64,000 nucleotides of DNA from Desmodesmus armatus (Eukaryota; Chlorophyta; Chlorophyceae; Sphaeropleales; Scenedesmaceae). A program made the translations under genes and the position numbers. Position 1 is the stretch's first letter. Every line of letters begins with the position of its first letter. This document shows, piece by piece, positions 38,093 through 50,300 of this stretch. The stretch covers positions 62,001-126,000 of the forward strand of contig VIIQ02000564.1 in assembly GCA_007449985.2 (NCBI GenBank). The letters are read 5' to 3'. The notes under the pieces are model-generated. The model was not told the origin of the DNA, searched no databases, and worked only from the letters and a program-made list of their open reading frames with translations.

Positions 38093-39923
38093 ATGGAAGT
38101 ACATCCAGTAGATCAGGCTGCTGCAGTGTCCCTGCTGCAGCTGCCAGACCCCTGCCTATTGACAGTGCTGCGCTGCTGTGCAGACGATCTCCGCAGCGTG
38201 TGCAGCGCTGCCAGGGCCCACAGCAGGCTGCACCAGGCAGCAGTGCTTGCGCTGAACAAAATTACATCGGAGATCACTCAGAAGCAGCTGGACAGCCTCA
38301 TGGGAATCTACCTTCCCTCACATGGCCAGCACGTTGACAGCATCAGCCTGCAGGTTGAAGATTGGAGTGACGAGGCAGCAGCAGTTACTGTGCGCCAGCT
38401 GCCACAGACCTTACACAAACTCAGCAGCCTGGAGTTTTGGAACCTGCGCGTGCAGCTGCAGCCTGGGGACGGCTTCCAAGGTGTGCTGAGCGCTGCTGCG
38501 CCCCTGCTCTCAAGCAGTTGCAGCTCATCGGCTGCACGCTGCTTGATGGGGAGGAGGGGCTGGCAGCAACGCTAGCCCTGCTGCCTGGTCTGCCTGGGCT
38601 AGAGTACCTCTGCATCATGGAGAGCTATGACCGTGAAAACCAGGAGATCCACGTCCCACTGTGCCTCATCGCACCAGCGCTGCAGCAGCTGACGTACCTT
38701 CAGCTCTGGGAGGCTTGGGACCCTGATGACAAGCTTGAAGCTGCCCTGCAGCACCTGACAGCGCTGACGCGTCTGGTCGACCTGCGGCTGGCGCTAAGAG
38801 GCCCCTGCACCTTCAGCACCAGCATGCTGTCAGGCGCACAGCACCTCACATGCCTGCAGCTGGATGCCCAAAGCCAGGAGGTCTTTGTAGATCCTGCCGC
38901 CCTGGCAGGCAAGACAAAACTGCAGCAGCTAGACTTGTGCAAACCTCTCGGTGGTACAGCAGGCACAGCGCAGCTGCTGTGTGAGCTGCAGCAACTGCAG
39001 CAGCTGACTCGCTTGTCGCTGTGCAGCAGCTTGTTCCCCACATTGGCCTACCCCCCAGTAGCAGCCTATTCGGCCCTAACAGCTAGCAGCAAGCTGCAGC
39101 GCTTGGACATCGCCTACTGCAGCTTTCCGGCAGGTGTGTGGCAGCACGTGTTTCCTGCTGGCAGGCAGCTGCCGCACTTGCAGTGGCTGCGTATAGCAGG
39201 GGTCACCTTCCCCACAGGCCCTGCAGTAGCCCCTGACAGCAGCAGCATTGTCAGCTGCTGCCCTGGGCTGCAGGATCTCAACATGGAGGGCTTGCAGTAC
39301 AGAATAGGGATGCTGGATGGGCTGCATGGGCTGAGCAGCCTGCACAGACTGAACCTGCAGCCCGCTGCTAGCTCAATAGAGGGGTGGTCAGAGGGCATCT
39401 GTTGGCTGACAGGGCTGAAAGACCTGTGGTTGGTCGAGGTCAGGGGCGAGGGAGAGGGGCTGCTGCTGCAGCTGACAGAGCTGCGGCAGCTCACACGCCT
39501 GCACTTCCGCCGTTTGGATTTGGTTGCGATGAGTTCGTGCGGCTACTTCAGCGATGAGGTGAGCAACACGTCCATGCTGACATAGAGTGCATGGCTTTGT
39601 TGGTTGGTAAGTACCTGCCAGGGCGCTGCGCTGCCACTCTTTTCTCTCTGTCTAGTTTGCTCATCATGGCTGGCATATGCTGCTTTGGGCTCTTCTGAGA
39701 CTTGGGAAGTCCCTGCTGCACCTGATTAGGCTGGGTACTGGGCCCCTGCTGTGCTTGGATGTCGGGTTTTTTGGTGTGTTTCCCATGTCATCCAGCTGCT
39801 GTCTCGTGTTGCTTGCAGTCCGCTGATGGTGGTGAGCCTGTATGGCGCCAAGTGCTGCGACTGCACCTCGACCACAGCGACCCTGAGGTAGCACAGCATG
39901 CAGCTGCAGCCCTGGCAGAGTGA
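38093..39923 (+). CDS. F-box/leucine-rich-repeat protein, one frameshift
   Basis: Probable substrate-recognition subunit of an SCF ubiquitin ligase. Exon 1 (38093-39558) and exon 2 (39819-39923) would give about 523 aa. An F-box-like segment covers about residues 12-50 (LLQLPDPCLLTVLRCC, then SVCSAARAHSRL). Leucine-rich repeats follow, for example LKQLQLIGC, LPGLEYLCIM, LTYLQLWEA, LTALTRLVDLRL, LQRLDIAYCSF and LQDLNMEGLQY. The frame changes at about 38495-38505: upstream reads through SAAAPLL, downstream through APALKQLQL, fitting one lost base in a GCT/GC repeat. As written the first frame stops at 38575. Exon 2 ends with AQHAAAALAE and a TGA. The gene sits inside the membrane-protein array and points the other way. 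Start ATG chosen because the F-box follows closely and no in-frame ATG precedes it. Confidence 0.7.
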
Positions 39924-41783
39924 CATGCAACATTCAGTATCAAGGTAATGCATCAGCAGGGCCACGTTCTGGTTGACAGCAATCTGGGTGTCTTGTTATC
40001 ACATATGATTTCGCTAAGCCAGGCCTGCTATTCAGTTAGTTGTGTTGACCAGATGTTTCAGCTCTGTACAGCTATGAGGGTCCGGTAGCTGAAGGCTAGC
40101 AGTGCCCCTGGCCTCAAGGCCCTGTGCATGTATCTGTGCATGCTCCTGACTCTCTTTTTTTCTCTCTTTCTGCAATTTTGCAGGCCACCAGACATCAACC
40201 CAACTTGGTTCACTGCAATGCATTTGAGGAGTTGAGCGGCCCTGCTGAGGCGTCGTAGCAGGCGGCTGCAGCCCTGGCGGGCAGTGACGGTGACAGCCAG
40301 CAATGGTCCAGCAAGCAGACCGCAGCAGTACCGTGTGTTCACACATGAGTTCACCAGGTGTGTGTGGTGCACAGCGGCGACCGTGGCTGTGTCACCACAG
40401 ACCACTCGAGATGCATACCGGCAGCAGCAATGCTAGCTGAAATGGTATATGGCGCTGTAATTATTGTAACACAAAGAGTTAGGGTTTGGCCGCGTGCAGC
40501 TGCATTGTGTCCTATCCAGTTGATCAGAGTGCCGCCCTTGCAATTGCATATGTGTCACCTTGAAGCACGCACAACACAAACTAATACTGAAGCGGCCCTA
40601 ACGGTGCAGAGGTAGGCATCTTTGGAGGCGGCAACCGGCATTTCTCCAGTTTGACAGAAGGAATACCCTTTGATTTCATGACAAGAACTGAAGAGTTTTG
40701 GAACCCAAGCTCATGGGCTTGTCAGGCCTCTCAACTGTGTCTTCATCAATGCCACTGTCACCTGCAGTCATCATGCTGTGTTCCAGTGACCAACAACTGC
40801 TGTGCCAGCAGACCGGCATGCAGGCAAACACACTGGGCACTGGACAAGTCAACCTCACTGGTCCCACACATGATTCGCCGCAGTGTGCTTGCAGGTCCGT
40901 CATTCTCAGGGTCACATACCCAGAGCTTGAAGTGCGGTCCCACCCCCCCTCAAGCCCCCTCCTGGGACCTGACTTGGGCTGTTCCGATATAAATTTTTGA
41001 AATAAATACTTTGGACCACCCCGGGTCGGTGACGGTCACAGTGTGTACTCTTGCAAGCTGCGCAAAGCTCAAAACTCCCAGTACTCACTCCACAGCAGGT
41101 TACCTCTTACTGGATATTTATGGATACATATTGTGATATATTCTTGCCTTGCCCTCTTGGAATTGCTGATTGGGCCAGCAGCCTGACATCATCTGGCCCA
41201 GGGCCGCACAGACTGACAACATAAGGCGTCACCATCGGAAAGTTGTACCCCACTGAATCGGTCGACTAATACACTTTTTCCAGTCGTGGCTGATTCAATG
41301 CATGGCATAACGCGTGCTGAAACAGCCGACTGTTGACAGCGCTCGCTGTTCAGCCGACTGCGAAGCCGACTGACAAGCCGACTGGAGAGATGACGATGAA
41401 CCTGTCGCTGTATGCGTGCGACTGTTCAAATGTATATACAAAGCTGACAGCCAAGGCCCGGGCCCCTTGCTTGCCACCATGCCAGGAGCCGTACCATCAC
41501 ATGTACAAAGCCATGCTGCACATCAACACGTAGCACAACTGTCCATATTGCACCACCCATCACATCTCATCTCATCACATCTCATCAAACTGTGCATCCA
41601 TGACAGCCACAGACTGCACTGAGCCACTGCAATTGCGACCAGCCGAAGGCTGCATACCACTTGCAACCCACATGCCTCCACACCAAGATTCAGACCAGCA
41701 TGCATCCCATCCCACCAGACACAACAGCGACCTCAGGCACAGCAGGCCACCATGCCACCCTCCCCTGCTTGCCAGTACGACTG
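39924..41783. other. Region after the F-box/LRR gene with a decayed array spacer
   Basis: Two TGTAA motifs (40456, 40465) probably end the F-box/LRR transcript. Bases about 40740-40960 align in order with the A-B and B-C spacers (cagcagacc, actgggcactggaca, gaagtgcggtcc), showing a degenerate third spacer. AgccgactG-type repeats lie near 41320-41385. No gene is supported. Confidence 0.5.
40456..40469 (+). terminator. Candidate polyadenylation signals of the F-box/LRR gene
   Basis: Two TGTAA motifs, 40456-40460 and 40465-40469, lie about 540 bases after the stop codon. Confidence 0.4.
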
Positions 41784-44700
41784 TTAAAACCGTACTGTTA
41801 CAGGCACGGCAACCTTCTTCTGCAGCTTGCGCGCCATCCACTTCAGCTCCTTCTTCTGCCGCTGCCTCTGCTGCCGCTCCTCCTGCAGCCACCTGCCACC
41901 AGCCTTACCACCCTCGCAAGCCACAAGCTGCCTAAACATGCAGCCCATCCACACATATATGAGGATTGTGAACCACCATGAGTGGCTGAGGCTCAGGCTG
42001 TCAGGGCCTGGGCAGCATATGGCTGCAGCAGCTCCAGGCACCCCTCCTGCCACACACCACTGGCAGCACACGCCCGCTGCACCAGGGGGCCCACATACCA
42101 CGCAGGAGCAGCCCAGCCCAACACACCCATCACCGCCCCTGCTGCGCGCTGCACCCACCACCACCCCACCCGACTGGCCAAGCCAGCGCCACGTGCTGCC
42201 AGCGCTCCTAGCAGCGACCCCGCTAAAATCTTCAGCGGCCCTGGCAGCACATTTGCCAGGCTGTGGCGGCAGGCCGCAGAGAGCAGCTGCAGCCCAGCCT
42301 GCATCAAGCTGAGGGTGCCACCCAGGCCTCCTGCCAGCAGCACCACAGCAGCCTCCACCCCAGCACCAGCAGCGCTGAGGGCAGCCTGGGGCTCTGCAAA
42401 GTGACTGAGCAGCAGCAGCCAGCTGCGGACGATAGCGGGGAACATGCCTGCTGCTGCAGCAGGCCACCAGGGCGGAAGCTGGTGTGCTGTGCCTTCCTTT
42501 CCCGCTGCCTTTCCTGCCGGCCGCTGCGCTGCTGCACATGCGTCTCTGTCGCGCCAGTTGATGTCCCAGCAGGCCCCCATGTGCCACAGGACTGACAGGG
42601 CAAAGGAGTACAGCATGGGCCAACCACCTCCTGTGATGACGATCTGTGTGCGCAAGGTGCAGGAGAGTATGGCGGAAAACCACACAGACACAACGGTAAG
42701 GTGGGCAACAACACAGAAACATGGGTGGTATGCAGCTGTCCCAACAAGCTGGCAACACTGTGCAGCACAATGGCAGCTGGGCTGCAGCTCAGGCGGTAGC
42801 ATGCAACAGTACACGACGAGGCATGCAGTTTGTCAAGCTACATGTGCTGCCTGCCACAGTGCGCTGTTGCAGCTGCAGGACGATCAGCGCCTGCGCACAT
42901 CAATGCACGTGCAGTCTGTCGGACCTACGCGCATAAGCATATGCATAGCCTGTACACCCTTCTGCTGTCTGGCATCACGTCTGACGTTGACTGCAGCATA
43001 TTATCTGCAGCTTTCAACGTAAGCATGGGGTTGCACGCGCATGAGGAACCAACCTGCAGCAGTGCAAGCGCCTTCCTGCAGCACCTCGTACGCTTTGCTA
43101 GCGTTGCGCCAGAGAGGGAGTAAAGACCTCCAAACAGCAGCTGCAGCACCAACGTTTCAGCACAACACATGCCATGTAAGTTCCACAGGCCCAGCAGCAG
43201 CATCAAGCTCACGCGGCAAGTAGAGCAGCCATAGTTGCATTCGCTGCAGACCTGCCACCGTTTGAGGCAGCGCATCCAATCTCTCACACAGGCAAGCACC
43301 CGAGAGACAGCCTGCGTGCTGACTTGCTAGTGCAGGCCATGTGGCAAGCAAGGAATTTGACTATGTGGCCCGCACAGCAGAACACCCTGTGACAACACGC
43401 TGTCCGCATCCACCAGCATTGTGCGGTAAAGTGTCTGTCTGTATATTCTCCACACTTCACCGAGCCGCCACACAGAGTATGGGTTGTTTTCCATGCCATA
43501 CATCCCGCCCCGATCCTTTGCGATCTCATTGATTTTTACCTGCACAGGGTACCCTGCAAGAGGCCTCCACAGCAGCTGCCTCCACAGCCACACCACCACA
43601 TCCCAGCACGGCAGCAGCACCACCGCCAGCACCCAGCCGCCCAGGCTGTGAGACCCCAACTGCCACACACATGTCACCCGCACCAGGGCCCACACCACCA
43701 CAGCAGTGACACCAGCCAGCAGCAGCTTGGTAAGTCCTGCTGCAAGGCTGTCATTGTCCTGCAGCTTGTTGCCCATTGCTGTCAGCTCCACCGATATGGC
43801 TGCCCGGTCTTCTCTGGAGCTGCCGTCGCTGTCGTACACCTCGGGCCACCATGTCACCCTGAAGGCTGCTAGCCATAACAGCGGCAGCAACCACGCCTGC
43901 ACACGGGACAGGGCAGGACAGGTGGCCAAAGCTTTTAAGCAGCAGCGTAAGCTCGCGGTCAGAAATTGCAAACCACGTTGACGGAGGGGAACAGCACGCC
44001 ACATGTACCAAAAATCTGCGGCAATGCGCCTTGGCAGCCCTTGTCTGGCAAAGGGTGCACCTTACTGTTCTGCAAGGCATACTGTTGACTCAAAGCAGCT
44101 GCTGTGCAGGTATTTGACACATGCTGCGAAATAAAGGGCATGAGGCATACACAGCAGTGCACGTTGCAGCACACAGCCAGTGCCTGTCAACCAGCGGCTG
44201 ACAGCTTTTACACTTGCACGCCCTGTGGCACTACCAGCAGGCTATCAGCCTGGCCACCACCATGCTTGTCATACATCCCCCTATCAGAAAGGCAATGGCG
44301 CAGCTGGTGAGGCCCCAACTCACCCCTTGCCACAGTAGGGTGGGTAAGGCAGACAGTATTGCCAGGCAGAAGGCCAGCCAGGCAACTGCGTCAAGGGCAG
44401 CATTGCCGTAAGGGCCGAACGGCACCCACTTTGTCTCTGGCAGTGGCAGCAGAATGAGCAGGGGGAGAGTGGGCGTCGACCGATTGCAGGGGAGCAAGCA
44501 AGCAAGCAAGCAAGCAACAGCAACACTTGTGGACTGGCTTTCAAGCAACGCATACAAACAAAATGGCTGCCAGCAACTAGCTGAGTGAAAGATTAGACAA
44601 CCTGTCAGTCGGGTTGACTTGAAAAGGGCCTTGGCAGCTGTGCTGGAACTGTTGGGCCCCTTTCCCTTTGACCCACACACCCTCTCTCCATTGACACAAT

Positions 44701-46636
44701 TCAGCCTGGGTGTAGACTGACACAGCAGTGGGTGGCCAGCCTAGTCAAGTCGTCAAACGAGAGACATCGTGTCTCCCTCCAAAGGCTGCAATGCTGCTCC
44801 TCACAGCACCCACAACTGTAATGTCTCACACACCTGCAGCGATATTTGATGTAGTACCCCCTGTACCGCCAGACAGCAAACAATTGCCCAAAAAGCAAGC
44901 AACCAAGCAACACGGCAGCCACTTTCAGAAGCTCGTGCTGCGCCACCATTGGCAGCACTGTCGGCCAATCAGGAGTAGATCTATGCCTACCTTTCAACAA
45001 GACTGCCACATTCCACAGGTCCTGGCACCACTGAAGTGCTGCCAGCGTCAGGGCAGCCCAGGCAGCACACCAGTAGCCCACCAGGGTGGGGGCGTGCTTC
45101 CGGTTGCAACGAGCTGCTGTTCTTGACAGCTTCAACCACCGCCCCTCGCCCATGTCTGAGTCCGACATCACTGCCTGCTGCTGAGCGCCTGGCCGTGGTA
45201 CGCCAGGCTGCTGCTGCTGCCGCTGCTGCTGCTGCGGTACTGCTAGAGAACCTGGCAGCTGCTTGTCCTGTGCAGAGGGGTGGCCCAAGGGGTCCAGCTG
45301 TCCTGCCTTGTGCAGGGTGTCCGCCACCTGCAGCGCATCGCCTTGGTCTGCAACCTTGACGCCCCGCCTGCATTGAAAGTTGGCAGCAGTGGATCAAGGT
45401 GGTGGTGGCGGTGTCATGGTGACATTGAGTGCAGTCATTGCAGCACGTGCACCACATTTGAGAGCGGTGTTTAGGGCATGCATGTCTCAGATGAGACAAG
45501 GAGTTGCCAGCAACATTTGAGCTTGCACAAGCTGCAGGATCGGTGTGCTCAGATCTCCAGCTTGACATTTAGCCACTGCCAGACAGGGGTGGGGTGCTCG
45601 GGCATCATGCTAGCTGGCACTGCCATTGAGTGTGTGTGTGTGTGGGGGGGGGGCATCTGACACAAGGCACACACAGTGCCTACACACACAGTGCAGAACA
45701 TGCAGGCTTTCCGCTTGCATGCCTGTTGATCACACCTGTTCAGCGCCTTGGCTTTTTGTGACTGCTCCCTTGCCTGGCCCTGCCGATCTGGCTTGGAGAC
45801 TGCTGCCTGGTCAGCATGCTGCTGCTGCTGCTGCTGCTGTTGACGCCTGCCAGTCCCAGACTTTGCTGCATCTGCCCGCTCCTGCTCTTGCATGGAGTCT
45901 GCTGCTGCTGGCTGTGTTGGCTCTGCTGCTGCTGCATCTGATCCCAGCAAGTCATGCCCAGCGGCTGGTGATGCTGCTGCTGCTGCTGCTGCTGCTGGTC
46001 CCTCTGTTGTGCTGTCCACTGTGCACAGCATTGCCAGCTTGCCAGTCCTGCGCTTGAAGCGCACACTCTCTGCATGGGGGCTGATGGGCACTGGCAGGGT
46101 CAGCTGCAGGTGGTAGCGGTCAGGCACCAGCACAGTCACTATGTCGGGAGGATCAATAGTGACCACGACAGAGCTGGTGTCTGTCACCCCTGTGATCACC
46201 ACAGGACAGCACAGCGCAGCAGCAGCAACAAGACAAAGGTGAGACAAGACAAGACAGGACAGGACAAGACACGACAAGAAGACAAGACAAAGGCGTCAGT
46301 TGTGCCCCCTGCAGCACCTGCACAGACCTAACGGTCGCAAGTTCATGTGTCGTCCGCGACACACAGTCTCTTAGTCCTACTTTGGCCTTGAGAAACGTGT
46401 ATATGTGACCCACCAGTGAGGTGGACGTCAATCACAACCTTCTGACAGCCGGCATCCTCCACCACCCTGTACTCATGGCGGGGAACCTGCAGCAGAATGC
46501 AGGGGTGCCAGCAAAGTCCTGGTTGCATGGTCACCATCACAAGAATTCGCGTGTACAGGTTACTTGCACATAACCGTTTGGATGAGCCAAAGCGAGTCAT
46601 GTGTATCCTTTTGCCCACCACTTGGCTCACCTGCAT
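41784..46636 (-). CDS. Array copy D: CS-domain multi-pass membrane protein, frameshifted near its end
   Basis: Exons: 46636-46631, 46486-46414, 46189-45736, 45367-44991, 44436-44324, 43896-43540, 43140-43054, then 42643 to the stop. As written the last exon stops at 41993 (705 aa, all phases fitting). The paralogues read gggg where D has ggg at 42004-42006. With that base present the frame would continue through SLSLSHSWWFT to a stop at 41784. The truncated form loses the last membrane span and basic tail. The CS domain is intact (VEDAGCQKVVIDVHL, PDRYHLQLTLPVP), with VVVTIDPPDIV in place of INVVIEPP as in A-C. The linker intron is present. Exon 7 is 87 nt, four codons shorter than in A-C. 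Whether the missing G is real or an assembly slip in a homopolymer cannot be told here. Confidence 0.68.
44494..44517. repeat. (CAAG)n microsatellite in a copy D intron
   Basis: Five to six consecutive CAAG units between exons ending at 44991 and starting at 44436. Confidence 0.8.
46228..46291. repeat. (ACAAG/ACAGG)n pentanucleotide repeat in a copy D intron
   Basis: Imperfect pentamer repeat (agacaagacaagacaggaca and variants) between exons 2 and 3 of copy D. Confidence 0.8.
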
Positions 46637-47340
46637 CACATCTGCTGCTCTAACCCAGCTGCATGATTACCCAGCTTAGGAAGCCTCCGTGGCGACAGCT
46701 GTGACTAATAAGTGAACGGTGACAAGACCATTTCACTCATTTACATTGACAGTTGATCACGCACAAGAGCTTCCTAAACTGTTGGCGCGGCTTCCTCAAA
46801 AACTGCGAGGACCTCCGTTCCAAACTGCAAAGTGCCGATCAAAGCACATATACCGGAATGATGAACAACTGCCCCCTGAATCAACTGGTTCAACCGCATG
46901 GTGTTGCACTGACAATATGATATCAACTGTCGTGACACGACATGACCATTCAACAAGAACCAGCAAACCAATTACGGTAATTGAATTACCCCAAGGCCTG
47001 GCAAAAGCTCTGCATGTATGGTACAAAGCGCTGTTGGTGAGTCCTATACACACTGTAGAAAGCCCTTCCAATTCAACTTGTACAAAGCATGTTGCACTTG
47101 GCAGCTTTGCGTTTGCAACACCCATACCCTTGCACGCAGCCTGCAGCACCTACTTGAGAAAAGGAAAAAGAAAGGAACTGTGCAGAAATTACACGGCACA
47201 GCAAGCAGCTTGCATTGACTGAACAGACTAACCTCTGTGCAGCGACTGGCCACAACTGTCGCATCAGCATGCATCACACCGGTGGCAACCGCAAGTGCAG
47301 CAGTGCAGAGAGGCCGCCACATCACCATCCTGCCTGCCTG
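46637..47340 (-). other. Array spacer between copies D and E
   Basis: About 700 bases with the copy D promoter and the copy E 3' flank. It lacks the long conserved spacer block seen between A-B and B-C. No gene is seen. Confidence 0.5.
47189..47193 (-). terminator. Candidate polyadenylation signal of array copy E
   Basis: Minus-strand TGTAA lies about 150 bases after the distal stop codon at 47341, the same distance as in copy C. Confidence 0.4.
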
Positions 47341-50300
47341 TTAGTGCCGGTGCCTCTTCTGCTGCCTGCGCTGCTGCGCCTTTTGCTCCTTCTTCTGCCG
47401 TGCAGCCTCCAGCCTCTCCTGCCGCTGCCGCACCGGACGCTCCTCCTGCAGCCACCTGCCACCCGCCTCACCACCCCTGCAAGCAACCAGCCACTTCAAG
47501 ATGCAGCCCACCCACACCTGGATGATGAGTGTGAACCACCATGAGTGGCTGAGGCTCAGGCTGTCAGGGGCCTGGGCAGCATATGGCTGCAGCAGCTCCA
47601 GGCACCCCTCCTGCCACACACCACTGGCAGCACACGCCTGCTGCACCAGGGGGCCGACATACCACGCAGGAGCAGCCCAAGTCAACACACCCATCACCGC
47701 CCCTGCTGCGTGCTGCACCCACCACCACCCCAGCCAGCTGGCAGTCCTTTTCACCATTGCTGCCAGCGCTGCCAGCAGCAGGCCCCCTAGGGTTTTCAGC
47801 ACCCCTGGCGGCACACATGCCAGGCTGTAGCTGCAGGCTGCTGACATCAGCTGCAGCCCAGCCTGCATCAAGCTGAGGGTGCCACCCAGGCCTCCTGCCA
47901 GCAGCACCACAGCAGCCTCCACACCAGCACCCACAGCGCTGAGGGCAGCCTGGGGTGCCCCCCAGTGACTGAGCAGCAGCAGCCAGCTGCGGACGACCGT
48001 GGGGAACATGCCTGCTGCTGCAGCAGGCCACCAGGGGGGCAGCTGGTCGAATGAAAAATACTTGTAGCTGGTCAACCAGGGGTCTGCCGCAGCTTCCTGT
48101 GCTGCTGCCTTGCCTGCTTGTGCGGCTACCTTGCCTGTTTGCGCTGTTGCCTTGCCTGCTGGCTGCTCTGCTGCTGTGTCTGTGTCCTGGTTGCGCCAGT
48201 TCAAGTCCCAGCAGGCCCCCATGTGCCACAGAACTGACAGCAAACAACAACACCCAGGGCCCACCCTCCGCCTGTGAGGACGATCTGTGTGTGATGCGGT
48301 GCAAGAGGGGAAGGCAGGTGCAGCAGGGCACAAGATAGTGAGCGGGGACAGTACGCGAGCAGCCACACCACTGCAACATACATGTCAAAAGCAGGTTTAC
48401 GGTCGTGTGCAGCAAAGGGAAAGGCGTAATGCATCTGCACAAGATATGCGTTCTGCTGTCCACAGTACAGTACAGTACAGTATAGATATGTTTTAGGACA
48501 GGACAGTATAGGACAGCACAGTACAGTACAGGGGCATGGGGGAGGGGGACAAAGGCTCAACATCGGCACAAGCCAACGAGCCCTTGGGCTGATGAGGGTG
48601 CCCCGACATACCCCAGTCTCTTGGTCAGGTATGAGGGTGATTGAATCACCCGCCAAGCCAGCCGTCAAATTAAGAAGCACTTATCACAGTGTGGTGTGCC
48701 TAGCACCCCCAAATGCCTCTCGGCAGAGATCACTGGACATCAAGGGCGTTGCCGCACCTCTTGCCGGCATGGATTGAACCCAAGACCTGCTTGATTGCAG
48801 AATCCCAAGTTGGCCATGCTATTACGGGAGAACGTCCACATGATACTCATGACATGAGCAGTTGTTTGCAGCTGCCATTATGACTTCTGCTGCGTAGCTT
48901 GGCTTCCACTGAGTATGTCTAAACTGTGCGCCCAGTCGGTGCAAGCTTCCGCCGCCAAGCGTCACGTCTGGCGGCGGTTGTAGCAAGTCACCCGCAGAAC
49001 ACAAGCATGAGGACTAACCTGTAGTGGTGCAAGTGCCGTTGTGCAGGCAAAGGTACGCATATCGGCTGTTGCTGCAGGACTGAAGAAGCAATTCAAGGAG
49101 TGGAGCGCTGCTAGCGGCAACTGCAGCAACAAACAACGCAGTGCACCCAACAAAAAGGTCGGCTCGACAAAGCCAGCAGAGTCACTCAATAAGCACAGCA
49201 GCCACAGCCACGATACACGCAGGCAAGCACCTACAGCCCCAAATCTTCAACCTGCAATCATAGCTGCCCCCCGCCCTAAAGGCTATTTGCGCTGAACTGT
49301 CTGCTTGCGTGCGCTCCAACATCCAACATGCCGCCACACACACAAGCATACACCATGCCAGCCCACTAGATGTTGTTCCGGTGTGCCCTCGGCCCTCACC
49401 TGCAGTGGGTACCATGAGGGTGGCCTCCACAGCAGCAGCCTCCACAGCCACACCACCACACGCCACACCAGCAGCACCACTTCCAGCACCCAGCCACCCA
49501 CGCTGTGCGGCCCGAACTCCCACACAAACGTCGTCCACACCACACTGCACATGAAGACAGCACTGATACCAGCCAACAGCAGCTTGGTCAACCCTGCCCA
49601 GAGACTTTCATTGTCCTGCAGCTTGTTGCGCATTGCTTCACGCTCGACAAGCGTAGCTGCCCGCTTGTCGCTGAAGCTGCCATCCCTGTCATGCACCCCT
49701 GGCACCCAACACACCCTGGTGGCTGCTAGCCATGACATAGGCAGCAACCACGCCTGCACACAGGAGACAGGACAGGACAGGCAGCCAAGGCACCAATGGG
49801 CGTGCGGTCAGGTGCAACGAAAGTTGTGGAAGGGCTACTACACCATGTCTTGTACCATGGTCAGGTGCTGCAAAGCTCTGCGTCAGTACAATACAGCACG
49901 GTACAGTAACTGGGTGCACCAAAATCTGCGACTATGCTACTTGGAAAGCTGCCACCAAAAGCATGGGCGGCCTCAATGCTCTGCAAGGCATGCTGTTGAC
50001 TCAATGCAGCTGATATGCTGGTATTGGCATGTGCTAAGGAAGGCCACAATGGGCACGCAGAACAGGGTGCACGTAGCAGCTCACAGTCAGTGCGACTGGC
50101 AGCTTGCACCTTGTGGTGGCCTGCCCAATACACCGCTTGACGAAAATGCGGTGTGTGGGTGTTCCTGATCAGCCCCTAACTCACCGCTTGCCACAGTAGT
50201 TGGGGTATGCAAGACAGCAGCACCAGCCCAATGCCCAGCCAAGTGACCGCGTGAGTGGCAGCGTTGCCGTAAGGCCCAAACGGAACGCGCTTTGTCTCTG

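Noticed and set aside
44494..44517. CRISPR-like or regulatory meaning for the CAAG and ACAAG repeats
   Set aside because: They are plain intronic microsatellites without spacers.
48740..48831. Intact tRNA gene
   Set aside because: A and B boxes are visible, but a proper acceptor stem and seven-base anticodon loop could not be drawn, so a tRNA-derived element is the better reading.
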